DNA of 64,000 nt from Ramlibacter ginsenosidimutans (GTDB lineage Bacteria > Pseudomonadota > Gammaproteobacteria > Burkholderiales > Burkholderiaceae_C), in assembly GCF_016654015.1 (NCBI RefSeq), contig NZ_JAEPWM010000004.1:186001-250000 (forward strand), given 5' to 3'. Positions within the stretch are counted from its first letter, which is position 1. Each line of letters opens with the position of its first letter. The notes under the pieces are model-generated. The model saw only the letters and a list, made by a program, of their open reading frames with translations, ran no database searches and was not told the DNA's origin. The translations under genes and the position numbers were made by a program. Positions 52,802 through 61,454 of this stretch are shown piece by piece.

Positions 52802-52851
52802 GGACTCTTAATCCGTAGGTCGTAGGTTCGAATCCTACAGGACCCACCACT
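52802..52851 (+). repeat. attR: copy of the tRNA-Lys 3' half
   Basis: Fifty bases identical to 9220-9269, from the anticodon stem to past the CCA. The 5' half of the tRNA is absent here, so this is a non-functional fragment marking the right end of the island. Confidence 0.95.
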
Positions 52852-52857
52852 CACACG

Positions 52858-52890
52858 AAGGGTTAGCCGCTTTGCAGCGTGCTAACCCTT
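52858..52890 (+). terminator. Probable original terminator of tRNA-Lys
   Basis: Perfect 10-bp arms AAGGGTTAGC / GCTAACCCTT around a 13-base loop, then CCGTCTTTCT. It lies 6 bp after attR, the place a tRNA terminator would occupy before the island inserted. Confidence 0.65.
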
Positions 52891-53013
52891 CCGTCTTTCT
52901 GGGGCTTCATGCAAGCGCCATGTCATCCGTTTCGAATACCTTGCACCGGAACACCGCTTCCTCACGTGGCGGCATCCGATGACCACGCTGGAAGCTACTC
53001 TGTCCCGGCAGGG

Positions 53014-54777
53014 CTACGGCCATGGCACCCAATCAACCCATAGCTGGCCGGACGCCATCTGCGCTGGGAACTCCCGCCCGAAACGCTGCGCGAGGCGAGA
53101 CGCGCCGCGTTCCGTACTCACCAAGTAGCCGACCCTGCCATCAGTCAACGCCGTGATCTCGAGGTAAGCATTGGCTTGGCCGATGATGTGAGCCTCGCGA
53201 GTCGGGTTCCACATCTGGCCCATGTCACCGTATTTCGCTTCCAGGATCGTGCGGCTGCCCTGCGTGAAGCGATCCGCCAATACGATCCGCTGCTCCCCGT
53301 TCGCGTAGGTGATGCGGAAGACAGACTCGTTTCGGGTTCGGGTTGCAAACACCTGAAAGCGAGCCCAGTCCGCTTCCCGCTCTACCAGCGGCGTCACCCC
53401 CAAGTATTCGACCGTACGAATCCGGGACGCAATCCGGCCCTGCGCGGCGAACGCCCGCGCCAACGAGCGCGTGCTGCCGCCGCCGCCGCCGGACGACATG
53501 AAGAACCAGAATGGAGTGAGCAGGAGGGATTTCCCCCAGGGCAATGCGGCGTTCCAGAGCTCGGGCACCGCACGCAGTGCAGCTGGGAGACTGGTCGCCG
53601 CTTCGGCCAGTCCGCCCCACATTGCGCCCGCCTCATAGCCTTCCTGCGCGTTTTCAGCGAGCACGGTGCCGGCCACACCTCCCAGGACTCCGCCCACCGA
53701 GCTATACCCGAGCGTTGCCGAGACTGCCCGGTTCATCTCTTCATCCTGCCGGGACGATGTGGCGCCGCCGTAGGATGCGGCGAGTTCGACCGTGCTTGCG
53801 GTTGTCGCTGCCAGTCCGCCCGCGATCGCCAATGCCGCCGACGCACCGGCCACCCATCCAACGGGATTCCACCAGAACACGATGGCCAGTCCGACAGCAC
53901 CGGTCACCGCGCCGGCGGCGAGCCCCGTACCGCCGCGGCTCCAGAAGCTGCGTTCCTCTTGCACGGTTGGGGTGTTTTCCAAGCTGCCGGTGGCGCCCTG
54001 CTCCAAACGCGGTGCGGGTGCGGTCTCGGGCTGTTGCCAGGAGCCCCATGGGAGAAGCTGCTCTGGCGCGTAGCTATCGGACATCCACGGGATGCCGCGG
54101 TGGCTGTAAGGGACGGTGGACGGCGTCACATCCACGTCGAAGTACGGTCCGCTGTCGGCGACGTCACGCTCAGGTCGCGGCTGCTCTGGTGCCGCTGGGA
54201 GCGGGTCGATCAGCAATGATTTGCTGGCGGATGGGCGACGCGGCCGCGGTCGCTGCACTGGGGGCGGATCTGGCCAGGGAATCTGGATCTCCGGCCCAGC
54301 GAAGGTCCCTTTCGGCGAGGTCGATAGGTAAGTCTCGAACCAGTCCCTGCTCGACGGCCGATCCGGCGGAGATCCGAAGACATTCACTATATCGACCGGC
54401 CCTTCGGCTTTGCCCGAACCGGGGTCCCCGCGGTCAAGCGCGTCAAGAGCGCGAGCCCCGAACGGCTGCAACTGCGTCGGCTCCGTGTTGGCACCCTGCG
54501 GGCTCGCGCTGTAGTCATCGGCAATGAATACCTGCGCCTGGGTGAAGTCACCCTCGTCCGACCCCCAGTCGACACTCGGAATGCCCGTGCCCGGAGAACC
54601 GTACAGCATGCCCATGTACTGCCCGACGGGCCCTGCATTGCCAAAAGCCTGAGCCACCATCCATCCGGCCACCGGCGCGAAGCCCTGATTCAGCGTCGGT
54701 CCCCCACCCGATGAGGTAAAGCCACCGCCACCCCCACCGCCACTGAAAAGAGCGTCGAGAAAGCCAAACCAATCCAC
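53014..54777 (-). CDS. Polymorphic toxin-like protein with C-terminal restriction-endonuclease-fold domain
   Basis: A 587-residue protein. Residues 1-60 are Gly-rich (SGGGGGGGF). About 90-270 is a Pro/Arg-rich low-complexity region. About 280-370 holds two hydrophobic Gly/Ala stretches (GLAAGAVTGAVGLAIVFWW; GGVLGGVAGTVLAE), as in the delivery regions of polymorphic toxins. Residues about 440-587 form the toxin: Asp502, then TILEAKYGDMGQMW with Glu513-x-Lys515, then GQANAYLEI and VDWVPWP, matching the Tox-REase group. No immunity gene follows. Last gene of a three-gene operon with a HlyD-like protein. Confidence 0.75.
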   Translation of the reverse strand: MDWFGFLDALFSGGGGGGGFTSSGGGPTLNQGFAPVAGWMVAQAFGNAGPVGQYMGMLYGSPGTGIPSVDWGSDEGDFTQAQVFIADDYSASPQGANTEPTQLQPFGARALDALDRGDPGSGKAEGPVDIVNVFGSPPDRPSSRDWFETYLSTSPKGTFAGPEIQIPWPDPPPVQRPRPRRPSASKSLLIDPLPAAPEQPRPERDVADSGPYFDVDVTPSTVPYSHRGIPWMSDSYAPEQLLPWGSWQQPETAPAPRLEQGATGSLENTPTVQEERSFWSRGGTGLAAGAVTGAVGLAIVFWWNPVGWVAGASAALAIAGGLAATTASTVELAASYGGATSSRQDEEMNRAVSATLGYSSVGGVLGGVAGTVLAENAQEGYEAGAMWGGLAEAATSLPAALRAVPELWNAALPWGKSLLLTPFWFFMSSGGGGGSTRSLARAFAAQGRIASRIRTVEYLGVTPLVEREADWARFQVFATRTRNESVFRITYANGEQRIVLADRFTQGSRTILEAKYGDMGQMWNPTREAHIIGQANAYLEITALTDGRVGYLVSTERGASRLAQRFGREFPAQMASGQLWVDWVPWP

Positions 54778-54804
54778 AGCAGCTCCGTTCTGGGGAACCC
54801 GCGA

Positions 54805-55983
54805 TCAGGGGACGACGACCTCTTCCACCGTCGTGGTCTCGAAATCGAAGTTGTAGTTGAGGGGGAGGATCGGATCGCCCGCGGCGGAGACGTTCGGACA
54901 CAGGATCAGAATGTCCCACTGCTCGGACACCGAGTCGTGGCCGCGCACGGAGACCACCTCTCCAGACACGGTGATCGAAGTGGGCCCTTCCGCCTCGAAC
55001 AACGTCGTGCTGATGTTCAGCGTGGTTCCGATCCGCAGCATGCCGCGATATTTCACCGTTCCCACCAGGTAGACAGACGTATCGTCCTCCACGCGAAACA
55101 CAGGTTCCCCCGCGCGCACGTAATCCCCTTTTTGGTGGAACACCGCCGTGACGATCCCCCCGGATGGCGTGAAGAGCAAGGTATCGAGATAGGCGCCCTG
55201 GAGCTTGCGGATGCCCAGGTCGATCGCGCCGAGCTCGTTCCCGAAGGTCGTTCCCCCGAACCGGCACATTTCAGACATTCGCCAGGCGTTGAGAAACTCC
55301 TGCCGAACCGCTGCCCTCGCCTGGTGGTACTTCAGGTCGTTCTCCGCTGACGGGTAGCGAAACTCATACCCCCAGGAGTTGGTGTCGGTGAAGCCCTCGA
55401 ACTGGATGTGTCCTGATCCGGAATACTGGGTCGCCTTGTTATCAGCTTCGCTGCGCGAGTATTCGATGATCTTGTTCAACCATCCGCGCTTCTGATACGC
55501 ACTGGTCAGCCCGTTGTGGATGCGGCCGGCGTCGTCTTCGGCCGCCTTCAACAGCCGGTGCCGAACCGCTGACTGGTCTCTCGGCTCATCGTAGTAGACC
55601 CGTCGCACCTCGCTCAGCACGTCCGGCGAATAGGAGGTCAGGTACGAGTTCTGCCGCATCAGCACCGCACGATCCAGATCGGCAGCGGCATCCCAGGCGC
55701 TTCTAAGGCGCGCCAGAAGCGTGACGCCGTGACCGGCAGCTTGGCTCGGCGCATCGAACACGTGGTTCAGAATGTGCGTGGAATCCCACAGCAGCCGGCT
55801 GACGTCGCCCGGCACCGTCTGGCCGATGGCCCCACCGATCCCGAACAGGACTTCGATGTTGAGCCCGTGCACCCGGCTGCCGAGTGTGGCGTCCTGAAAA
55901 CTGATGACGCCGTCAATCGGAAAAGACGAATCGACCGACACGACGGGACGCACGCGCAGGTTTACCGATTTACCCGTGACCAT
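54805..55983 (-). CDS. Soluble protein with HlyD-like barrel-sandwich segment
   Basis: A 392-residue protein without signal peptide or membrane helix. Residues about 265-325 read LDTLLFTPSGGIVTAVFHQKGDYVRAGEPVFRVEDDTSVYLVGTVKYRG, the half-lipoyl/barrel-sandwich pattern of HlyD adaptor proteins. The preceding 230 residues include a long helical stretch (RAAVRQEFLNAWRMSEMCRF). The usual N-terminal anchor of HlyD proteins is missing. It lies 27 bp upstream of the toxin gene and 3 bp after a 96-residue gene, so it may be a delivery or spike-adaptor component. Confidence 0.68.
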   Translation of the reverse strand: MVTGKSVNLRVRPVVSVDSSFPIDGVISFQDATLGSRVHGLNIEVLFGIGGAIGQTVPGDVSRLLWDSTHILNHVFDAPSQAAGHGVTLLARLRSAWDAAADLDRAVLMRQNSYLTSYSPDVLSEVRRVYYDEPRDQSAVRHRLLKAAEDDAGRIHNGLTSAYQKRGWLNKIIEYSRSEADNKATQYSGSGHIQFEGFTDTNSWGYEFRYPSAENDLKYHQARAAVRQEFLNAWRMSEMCRFGGTTFGNELGAIDLGIRKLQGAYLDTLLFTPSGGIVTAVFHQKGDYVRAGEPVFRVEDDTSVYLVGTVKYRGMLRIGTTLNISTTLFEAEGPTSITVSGEVVSVRGHDSVSEQWDILILCPNVSAAGDPILPLNYNFDFETTTVEEVVVP

Positions 55984-55986
55984 CGA

Positions 55987-56277
55987 TCATCCTTGGGTTC
56001 CGCTGGGGAACAGGATTGCACAAGCCAATGTACTGTCGGTGGCACAGGTTGCCGTGACCCCGCGCAGTCCCGTCAACACCAGCGTCCAGCACTGCCCCGG
56101 TTGCAGCATGCCTAGAACAGTCGGAACCCCCTGTGGAGATTCCGAGGCGATCTGCACCGCGTCGCCGAATGCGTCGTTGTTCACCACGAGGACCAGCGGC
56201 AACGGGAAGGCACTCTCCAGATCACTCGATCCCCAGACGTATGTCTTGTCTCGAACCCGCACGATGTACTGGAACAT
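55987..56277 (-). CDS. Small unknown protein, first gene of toxin operon
   Basis: A 96-residue protein: MFQYIVRVRDKTYVWGSSDL, then FPLPLVLVVNNDAFGDAVQI, then LGMLQPGQCWTLVLTGLRGV, with Cys at three positions. Beta-rich, no signal peptide or membrane helix. It stops 3 bp before the HlyD-like gene starts, so the two are coupled. It could be a chaperone or adaptor for the toxin, or the immunity protein; the sequence does not tell. Confidence 0.6.
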   Translation of the reverse strand: MFQYIVRVRDKTYVWGSSDLESAFPLPLVLVVNNDAFGDAVQIASESPQGVPTVLGMLQPGQCWTLVLTGLRGVTATCATDSTLACAILFPSGTQG

Positions 56278-56609
56278 TGGAGCCTCAGTTCGACGAGTGC
56301 CGACCTACGTTTGCTCCAGGAATGGAGCCACGTCCCAGGGATTGCCGCTACATCGGACCGCTCGAACGCGGACGACCAGAACACCTGGAGATGCAAGTAT
56401 CAACGGGCTTCGGCATGCGTGCCGCAATCTTTTTCACGTGAACCCTTCGGAGCTCATCGCTCGAACGGGCGGGCATGCCGCGACCGCTCGACAGTAGCGA
56501 AAGGGATCTCCGGGTACGAATTGCGACGCCTTGCAGCTGTCACGCGCTTGCGAACTGCTGCAACTGAGGGATGCTCCGGCGACGGCGTTAGGGACTGACT
56601 ACCGCGCCC
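56278..56609. other. Intergenic region, no gene recognised
   Basis: About 330 bp between the toxin operon and the IclR regulator gene. Promoter of the toxin operon expected; nothing else seen. Confidence 0.45.
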
Positions 56610-57371
56610 TCACGGGTGCCACCGCGACACAACCGAAGGCGTGGCGGATGACTTGGTCCCAGCTAATGCATACGAAAGCTGGTTGGCAGACCGGATCACG
56701 AGCTTCGCGTGTTTCTCCAGTTTGGCTTTCGTCAGGCGCGAGCTCGGTCCCGAGATGCACATCGAGCCGAGCAGGCGCCAGTTCAGGCCGAACACGGGAG
56801 CCGCGACGCTTGCGACTTCCACCTCGCGCTCACCGAGCGAGATGTGATAACCGTGCTCGCGGATGGACTCGTAGGGCTCGCCGGCGGCGCCGCTGAACGC
56901 GAGGATCACGCGTCCGGGCGCGCCGCGGTTCAACGGCAGCCGCTCCCCGATGCGAACGTTGTGTCGCACCGACTGCGGTCCTTCGACGCGCGCGACACAG
57001 GAGCGGATGTCGCCCTCGCGCACGTAGAAGGAAGCGCTCTCCCCCGTTTCCTTCACGAGCTGGTGCAGGGCCGGCTCGACGACGTTGTTCACGTCGAACC
57101 CTGCCTGGTAACGGGCCCCCAGCCACCCTGCCGCGGGCCCGAGCCGCCACTGGCCGTCGTCGGACTGCACCATGTATTGCGAGAGCGCCAGCGTGCGGGC
57201 CAGTCGCAAGGCCGTGGTCTTGTGCATGCCGGCGCGGCGGCTGAGTTCGGCGAGGCTCAGCGTGGATTCGCCGATCGCGAACGCTTCCATCAGGGACAGG
57301 GCCTTCGAGACAGCCGCCACACCGCCCTGGGACGGCGGGGACTTCGGTTGCTTGGTCGTCGGGTTGCGCAT
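56610..57371 (-). CDS. IclR-family transcriptional regulator
   Basis: A 253-residue regulator. The N-terminal winged helix (VSKALSLMEAFAIGESTLSLAELSRRAGMHKTTALRLARTL) spans about 20-65. The effector domain follows from about 90 (YQAGFDVNNVVEPALHQLVKETGESASFYVREG) with GERLPLNRGAPGRVILAF and APVFGLNWRLLGSMCISGP. ATG at 57371. Divergent from the Bug/RraA operon, 99 bp away, so it most likely controls that cluster in response to its substrate. Confidence 0.92.
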   Translation of the reverse strand: MRNPTTKQPKSPPSQGGVAAVSKALSLMEAFAIGESTLSLAELSRRAGMHKTTALRLARTLALSQYMVQSDDGQWRLGPAAGWLGARYQAGFDVNNVVEPALHQLVKETGESASFYVREGDIRSCVARVEGPQSVRHNVRIGERLPLNRGAPGRVILAFSGAAGEPYESIREHGYHISLGEREVEVASVAAPVFGLNWRLLGSMCISGPSSRLTKAKLEKHAKLVIRSANQLSYALAGTKSSATPSVVSRWHP

Positions 57372-57470
57372 CTCGCACCGTGGTTCATCACGTGAAACGG
57401 GATTGTACGGCGCGCAACACGCAACTACATTCGCGGCCACGTGCAGCAAGCACGATCCGGAGACAAGCAC

Positions 57471-58436
57471 ATGCATTTCGCCCGTCGTGCGGCCCTCGCC
57501 ATCGCGGCCGCCTCCTTCGTTGCTTCCGTCGCCTACGCGCAAGCCTGGCCGGCCAAGCCGATCCGCCTGATCGTGCCCTTCCCCGCGGGCGGCGGCACGG
57601 ACATCATCTCGCGCCAGCTCACCGGCAAGCTCGCTGGTGGCTACAACTTCGTGATCGACAACAAGCCGGGCGCCGGCGGCAACCTGGGCGTCGACGCGGC
57701 CGCGAAGTCGCCGGCCGACGGCTACACCTTCGTGATGGGCCAGACGAGCAACCTGGCCATCAACCCGACGCTGTACACGCACCTGCCTTATGACCCGGTC
57801 AAGGACCTCACGCCAGTGAGCCTCGTCGCGAGCTCGCCCCTGGTGATCGTGGCCAGCGCGAACTCGCCCTTCCACACGCTTGCAGATGTGGTGAAGGAAG
57901 CCAAGGCCCATCCCGACAAGATCAATTTCGCTTCGTCCGGCAACGGCACGGTCGCGCACCTGGCGACCGTGGAGTTCGAGAAGCAGGCCGGCATCACGCT
58001 GACGCACGTGCCCTACAAGGGAGCATCGCAAGGCGCTACCGACGTGATCAGCGGCGCGGTGCAGCTCTACGTGTCCTCGGTTCCCACGCTGATCGGGCAC
58101 ATCCGCAGCGGCAAGATGCGTGCGCTGGCCGTCACCTCGGCCAAGCGCGTGGGCGACCTGCCGAACGTGCCGACCGTCGCCGAGTCCGGCTACAAGGGCT
58201 TCGAGGCGGTGACGTGGTTCGGCGTCCTCGGCCCGGCCAACCTGCCGAAGGAGATGGTCGCGAAGCTGAACGCCGACATCAACAAGGCGCTGAAGGACCC
58301 CGAGCTGAAGAAGCAGTTCGACGCGCAAGGCGCCGACGTGCTCGGCGGCACGCCGGAACAGTTCTCCAAGCTCATTCGCGACGACCTCGGCCGCTGGGGC
58401 ACTGTCGTGAAGGAATCGGGCGCCAAGATCGACTGA
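57471..58436 (+). CDS. Bug-type TTT receptor protein 1
   Basis: A 321-residue periplasmic binding protein of the tripartite tricarboxylate transporter family. Signal peptide MHFARRAALAIAAASFVASVAYA; mature start WPAKPIRLIVPFPAGGGTDIISRQL; then IDNKPGAGGNLGVDAAAKSPADGYT, FASSGNGTVAHLA and LPNVPTVAESG. It binds a small carboxylate; the membrane partners TctA/TctB are not encoded nearby. The ATG at 57471 has GGAG upstream. First gene of the IclR-controlled cluster. Confidence 0.93.
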   Translation: MHFARRAALAIAAASFVASVAYAQAWPAKPIRLIVPFPAGGGTDIISRQLTGKLAGGYNFVIDNKPGAGGNLGVDAAAKSPADGYTFVMGQTSNLAINPTLYTHLPYDPVKDLTPVSLVASSPLVIVASANSPFHTLADVVKEAKAHPDKINFASSGNGTVAHLATVEFEKQAGITLTHVPYKGASQGATDVISGAVQLYVSSVPTLIGHIRSGKMRALAVTSAKRVGDLPNVPTVAESGYKGFEAVTWFGVLGPANLPKEMVAKLNADINKALKDPELKKQFDAQGADVLGGTPEQFSKLIRDDLGRWGTVVKESGAKID

Positions 58437-58438
58437 GC

Positions 58439-58747
58439 GCCGCGACCTCCGCCACGCGCCTGAAGGACCTGCCCGCCGTCCCCACGATGACCGAAACCGG
58501 CTTCCACGATTTCGTCGTGGAGCAGTGGCAGGCGGTGTACCTGCCGGCGAAGACGCCAGCGCCGACCGTGCAGAGACTCAACGCCGAACTCGACAAGGCC
58601 CTGCGCGACCCCTCGGTCGTGGCGCTCGCGCAGAAGCTGGGCATCGTGCTGGTCGGCGGCACGCCGCAACAGCTCGCGCAACTGCAGCAATCCGATTCCG
58701 CCAAGTGGGCCAAGGTCATCCGCGACGGCCACATCCACATCGACTGA
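58439..58747 (+). pseudogene. C-terminal remnant of a second Bug receptor
   Basis: Begins 2 bp after the stop of receptor 1 and reads SAATSATRLKDLPAVPTMTE, then TGFHDFVVEQWQAVYLPAKT and GIVLVGGTPQQLAQLQQSDS to the end of a typical Bug protein, about 102 residues. The N-terminal two thirds and the start codon are missing. The fragment begins at the position equivalent to SAKRVGDLPNVPT in receptor 1, which suggests loss by recombination between two tandem receptor genes. Confidence 0.85.
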
Positions 58748-58775
58748 TCCCTCCTCCCTTCCTGAAAGAGATCCC

Positions 58776-59456
58776 ATGAGCCAAGACATCGTCCGCGACT
58801 TCGAGCGCGTTTCCGCCGACCTGGTGCGCCAGGCTTCCGAATACCAGGCCGCGATCCTCGCCGACGTCAATGGCCGCCGCGGCGCGCTGCACGGCCGCAT
58901 CGCGGCGCTGCGTCCGCGCATGAAGCTGGCTGGCCCGGCGCTGACCGTGGAAGTCCGCCCGGGCGACAACCTGATGATCCATGCCGCCATGTCGCTGGCC
59001 AAGCCCGGCGACGTGCTCGTGATCGACGGCAAGGCCGACCAGACTGCCGCGCTCATGGGCACGATCATGATGACCGCGTGCAAGCAGCTGGGCATCGCCG
59101 GCGTGGTGATCGACGGCGCCGTGCGCGACAGCCTCGAGATCGACGAGATGGACTTCCCGGTGTTTTCGTTCGGCACCAACCCCAACGGTCCGACCAAGAA
59201 CGTGGCCGGCCGCATCGGCCAACCCATCGCCTGTGGCGGCGTCGTCGTGCGCTCCGGCGACCTCGTGGTGGCCGATGCCGACGGCGTGTTCGTGGGCGAG
59301 CGCGAACGCATTGCGTCGCTGCTGCCCCTGGCGCGCAAGAAGGTCGAAGACGAGACCGCACGCATCGCCGCGATCAAGAAGGGCGACACCGCGGCCAAGT
59401 GGTTGCTGCCCGCGCTGCGCGCCGCCGGCGTGCTCAAGGAAGGGGAAAGCCTGTGA
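58776..59456 (+). CDS. RraA-like aldolase/decarboxylase family protein
   Basis: A 226-residue protein of the RraA/4-hydroxy-4-methyl-2-oxoglutarate aldolase fold: GPALTVEVRPGDNLMIHAAMSLAKPGDVLVIDG, then ALMGTIMMTACKQLGIAGVVIDGAVRDS (the G-x-VIDG-x-VRD active-site motif) and VRSGDLVVADADGVF. In catabolic clusters these split a 2-oxo-4-hydroxy acid to pyruvate plus a keto compound. Its stop overlaps the next start (GTGA). Confidence 0.9.
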   Translation: MSQDIVRDFERVSADLVRQASEYQAAILADVNGRRGALHGRIAALRPRMKLAGPALTVEVRPGDNLMIHAAMSLAKPGDVLVIDGKADQTAALMGTIMMTACKQLGIAGVVIDGAVRDSLEIDEMDFPVFSFGTNPNGPTKNVAGRIGQPIACGGVVVRSGDLVVADADGVFVGERERIASLLPLARKKVEDETARIAAIKKGDTAAKWLLPALRAAGVLKEGESL

Positions 59457-60382
59457 GCGCCAGGCGCGCCATCGTCGTCACTGGCGCGGACCTCGCGCAG
59501 CAGGCACTCGATCTGCTGCACGACTTCGAGATCGTGTACGCAGGCAAGACGCCGCAGGAGGACGACCTCGTCGCGCTGTGCAAGCGGCACGACCCGGTCG
59601 CGATCATCGTGCGCTACGGCAAGGTCGGCGTCGCGATCATGGACGCAGCGCCATCGCTGCGCGTGATCTCCAAGCACGGCAGCGGCACCGACACCATCGA
59701 CAAGGACGCGGCCAAGGCGCGCGGCATCGAGGTGCGCGCCGCCGTCGGTGCGAACGCTGCCGCCGTCGCGGAGCAGGCACTCGCCCTGCTGCTCGCGTGT
59801 GCCAAGTCCATCGTGCACCTCAACGAGCGCATGCACGCTGGCCATTGGGACAAGGCCACGCACAAGAGCGTGGAACTGCACGGCCGCACCATGGGCCTCG
59901 TGGGCCTGGGCGCCATCGGCCTGCGGTTCGCGCGCATGTGCGATGCGATGGGCATGAAGGTGATCGGCTTCGATCCCTTCGCGCAGAACGTGCCGGGCTT
60001 CATCCGCGTGGTGGACCTCGCGACGATCTGGCGCGAGTCCGACGCCATCTCGCTCCATTGCCCGCTCACACCCGAGAACCGGAACATGATCAACGCGCAG
60101 ACGCTCGCGTCGTGCAAGCGCGGAGTGATCCTCGTGAATACGGCGCGCGGTGGACTGATCGACGAAGCGGCACTGCTGCAGGCAGTGCGCTCCGGGCAGG
60201 TGGCGTCCGCCGGCCTCGACAGCTTTGCGGTCGAGCCCATGCCGGCTCCGCACCCAATCCACGGCGAGCCGAACATCGTGCTGAGCCCGCACATCGGCGG
60301 CGTCACCGGCGACGCGTACGTCAACATGGGCGTAGGCGCAGCGCAGAACGTGCTGGCGGTGCTGCAGGCGGCACACGCCTGA
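59453..60382 (+). CDS. D-2-hydroxyacid dehydrogenase (phosphoglycerate dehydrogenase-like)
   Basis: A 309-residue enzyme with GTG start at 59453. NAD motif GLVGLGAIGLRFARMCDAMGMKVIGFD; catalytic Arg in VNTARGGLID, Glu in GLDSFAVEP and His in LSPHIGGVT. It reduces or oxidises a 2-hydroxyacid. Coupled by overlap to the RraA-like gene, so it probably supplies or removes the keto acid that enzyme uses. Confidence 0.92.
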   Translation: MSARRAIVVTGADLAQQALDLLHDFEIVYAGKTPQEDDLVALCKRHDPVAIIVRYGKVGVAIMDAAPSLRVISKHGSGTDTIDKDAAKARGIEVRAAVGANAAAVAEQALALLLACAKSIVHLNERMHAGHWDKATHKSVELHGRTMGLVGLGAIGLRFARMCDAMGMKVIGFDPFAQNVPGFIRVVDLATIWRESDAISLHCPLTPENRNMINAQTLASCKRGVILVNTARGGLIDEAALLQAVRSGQVASAGLDSFAVEPMPAPHPIHGEPNIVLSPHIGGVTGDAYVNMGVGAAQNVLAVLQAAHA

Positions 60383-60421
60383 GCGGAACGGGCATCCGCG
60401 TCGATTGATCCGGAGACCATC

Positions 60422-61414
60422 GTGCAGAAGCTTTCCTCCTTCGTGCAGCGTCGCGCGCTGCTCTGTGTCGCGGCCGGCGCGCTCGCGCTGGTCGGACAGT
60501 CCGTGCTCGCGCAGACCTATCCCGGCAAGCCGGTGCGCATCGTCGTCGGGTTCTCCGCCGGCGGGCCGACGGACGTGGTCGCGCGTGCCTTCGCCGACCA
60601 CGCGTCCCGTGTGCTGGGCCAGCCTTTCATCGTGGACAACAAGCCGGGTGCGAACACCGTTGTCGCCGCGGAGCTGGTGGCGAGCGCTCCCGCGGACGGC
60701 TACACCCTCCTGCTGGGCGCCACCAACCACACCATGATCCCGGCGCTGTACAGCGCGCGCGTCAAGTTCGACGCCATCCGGTCGTTTGCGCCGGTGTGCA
60801 CGCTCGCCGAGAGCCCCACCGTCCTGGTGGTCGGGCCAGCGATGAAGGTGACGACGCTCGCTGCATTCCTCGACAACGTGCGCGCAGCGCCGGGTCGCCG
60901 CACCTTCGGCTCCGCCGGCGCCGGCAGCTCGGGCCACTTCGCGGGCGAGCGCTTCAACCGCCTGGCGCATACGTCCATCAACCACATCCCCTACAAGGGG
61001 GCGGCCCCCGTGGTGACGGACCTGGTGGGCGGGCAGCTGGACAGCTCGTTCGCGACGCTCGGCTCGGTGCTGCCGCAGATCCAGTCCGGCAGGCTGACGC
61101 CGCTCGCCGTCGCGGCCGTCCGACGCTCGCCCTTGCTGCCGAACGTGCCGACCTTCGAGGAAGCGGGCGTCAGCGGATACCAGGACGACGCCTGGTATGG
61201 CCTGCTCGCCCCCGCGGGGACGCCGCGCCCTGTGCTCGATGCGCTGGAGAAGGCCGCACGCAGTTTTGCGGACGCGCCCGGCTCGGTCGAGAAGCTGCAC
61301 GGGCTCGGCCTGAATGCGCAGAACGTCTGCGGCGCCACGTTCGGCGCGCAGCTGCAACACGAGGTCCAGGTGAACACGAAGCTCGCCAAGGAACTGAACC
61401 TCAAGCTGGACTGA
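60422..61414 (+). CDS. Bug-type TTT receptor protein 2
   Basis: A 330-residue periplasmic receptor, GTG start, signal ending in GQSVLAQ. Motifs: YPGKPVRIVVGFSAGGPTDVVARAFADH, DNKPGANTVVAAELVASAPADGYTLLLG, GSAGAGSSGHFAGERF and LPNVPTFEEAGVSG. Complete. Distinct in sequence from receptors 1 and 3, consistent with different ligands. Confidence 0.93.
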   Translation: MQKLSSFVQRRALLCVAAGALALVGQSVLAQTYPGKPVRIVVGFSAGGPTDVVARAFADHASRVLGQPFIVDNKPGANTVVAAELVASAPADGYTLLLGATNHTMIPALYSARVKFDAIRSFAPVCTLAESPTVLVVGPAMKVTTLAAFLDNVRAAPGRRTFGSAGAGSSGHFAGERFNRLAHTSINHIPYKGAAPVVTDLVGGQLDSSFATLGSVLPQIQSGRLTPLAVAAVRRSPLLPNVPTFEEAGVSGYQDDAWYGLLAPAGTPRPVLDALEKAARSFADAPGSVEKLHGLGLNAQNVCGATFGAQLQHEVQVNTKLAKELNLKLD

Positions 61415-61454
61415 GCTCCGGGCTCCACTCTCCCTTTCACTAAGCGACGAACCC

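Larger units (their letters stand above)
9220..52851. mobile_element. Genomic island integrated at tRNA-Lys
   Basis: Bounded by the 50-bp direct repeats, with a tyrosine integrase as the first gene inside the left end. About 43.6 kb. The ends carry XRE and helix-turn-helix genes, many unknown and decayed genes and several nuclease-like genes. The middle carries a host-like catabolic cassette of about 20.7 kb. No conjugation (relaxase, type IV secretion) or phage structural genes are seen, so self-transfer is not evident; it may be a mobilisable or defective island. Confidence 0.85.

Noticed and set aside
52290-52850. 186-residue minus-strand frame starting MVGPVGFEPTTYGL
   Set aside because: The N-terminus is the well-known false translation of a tRNA 3' end read backwards; it begins inside attR and the rest has no protein-like composition.
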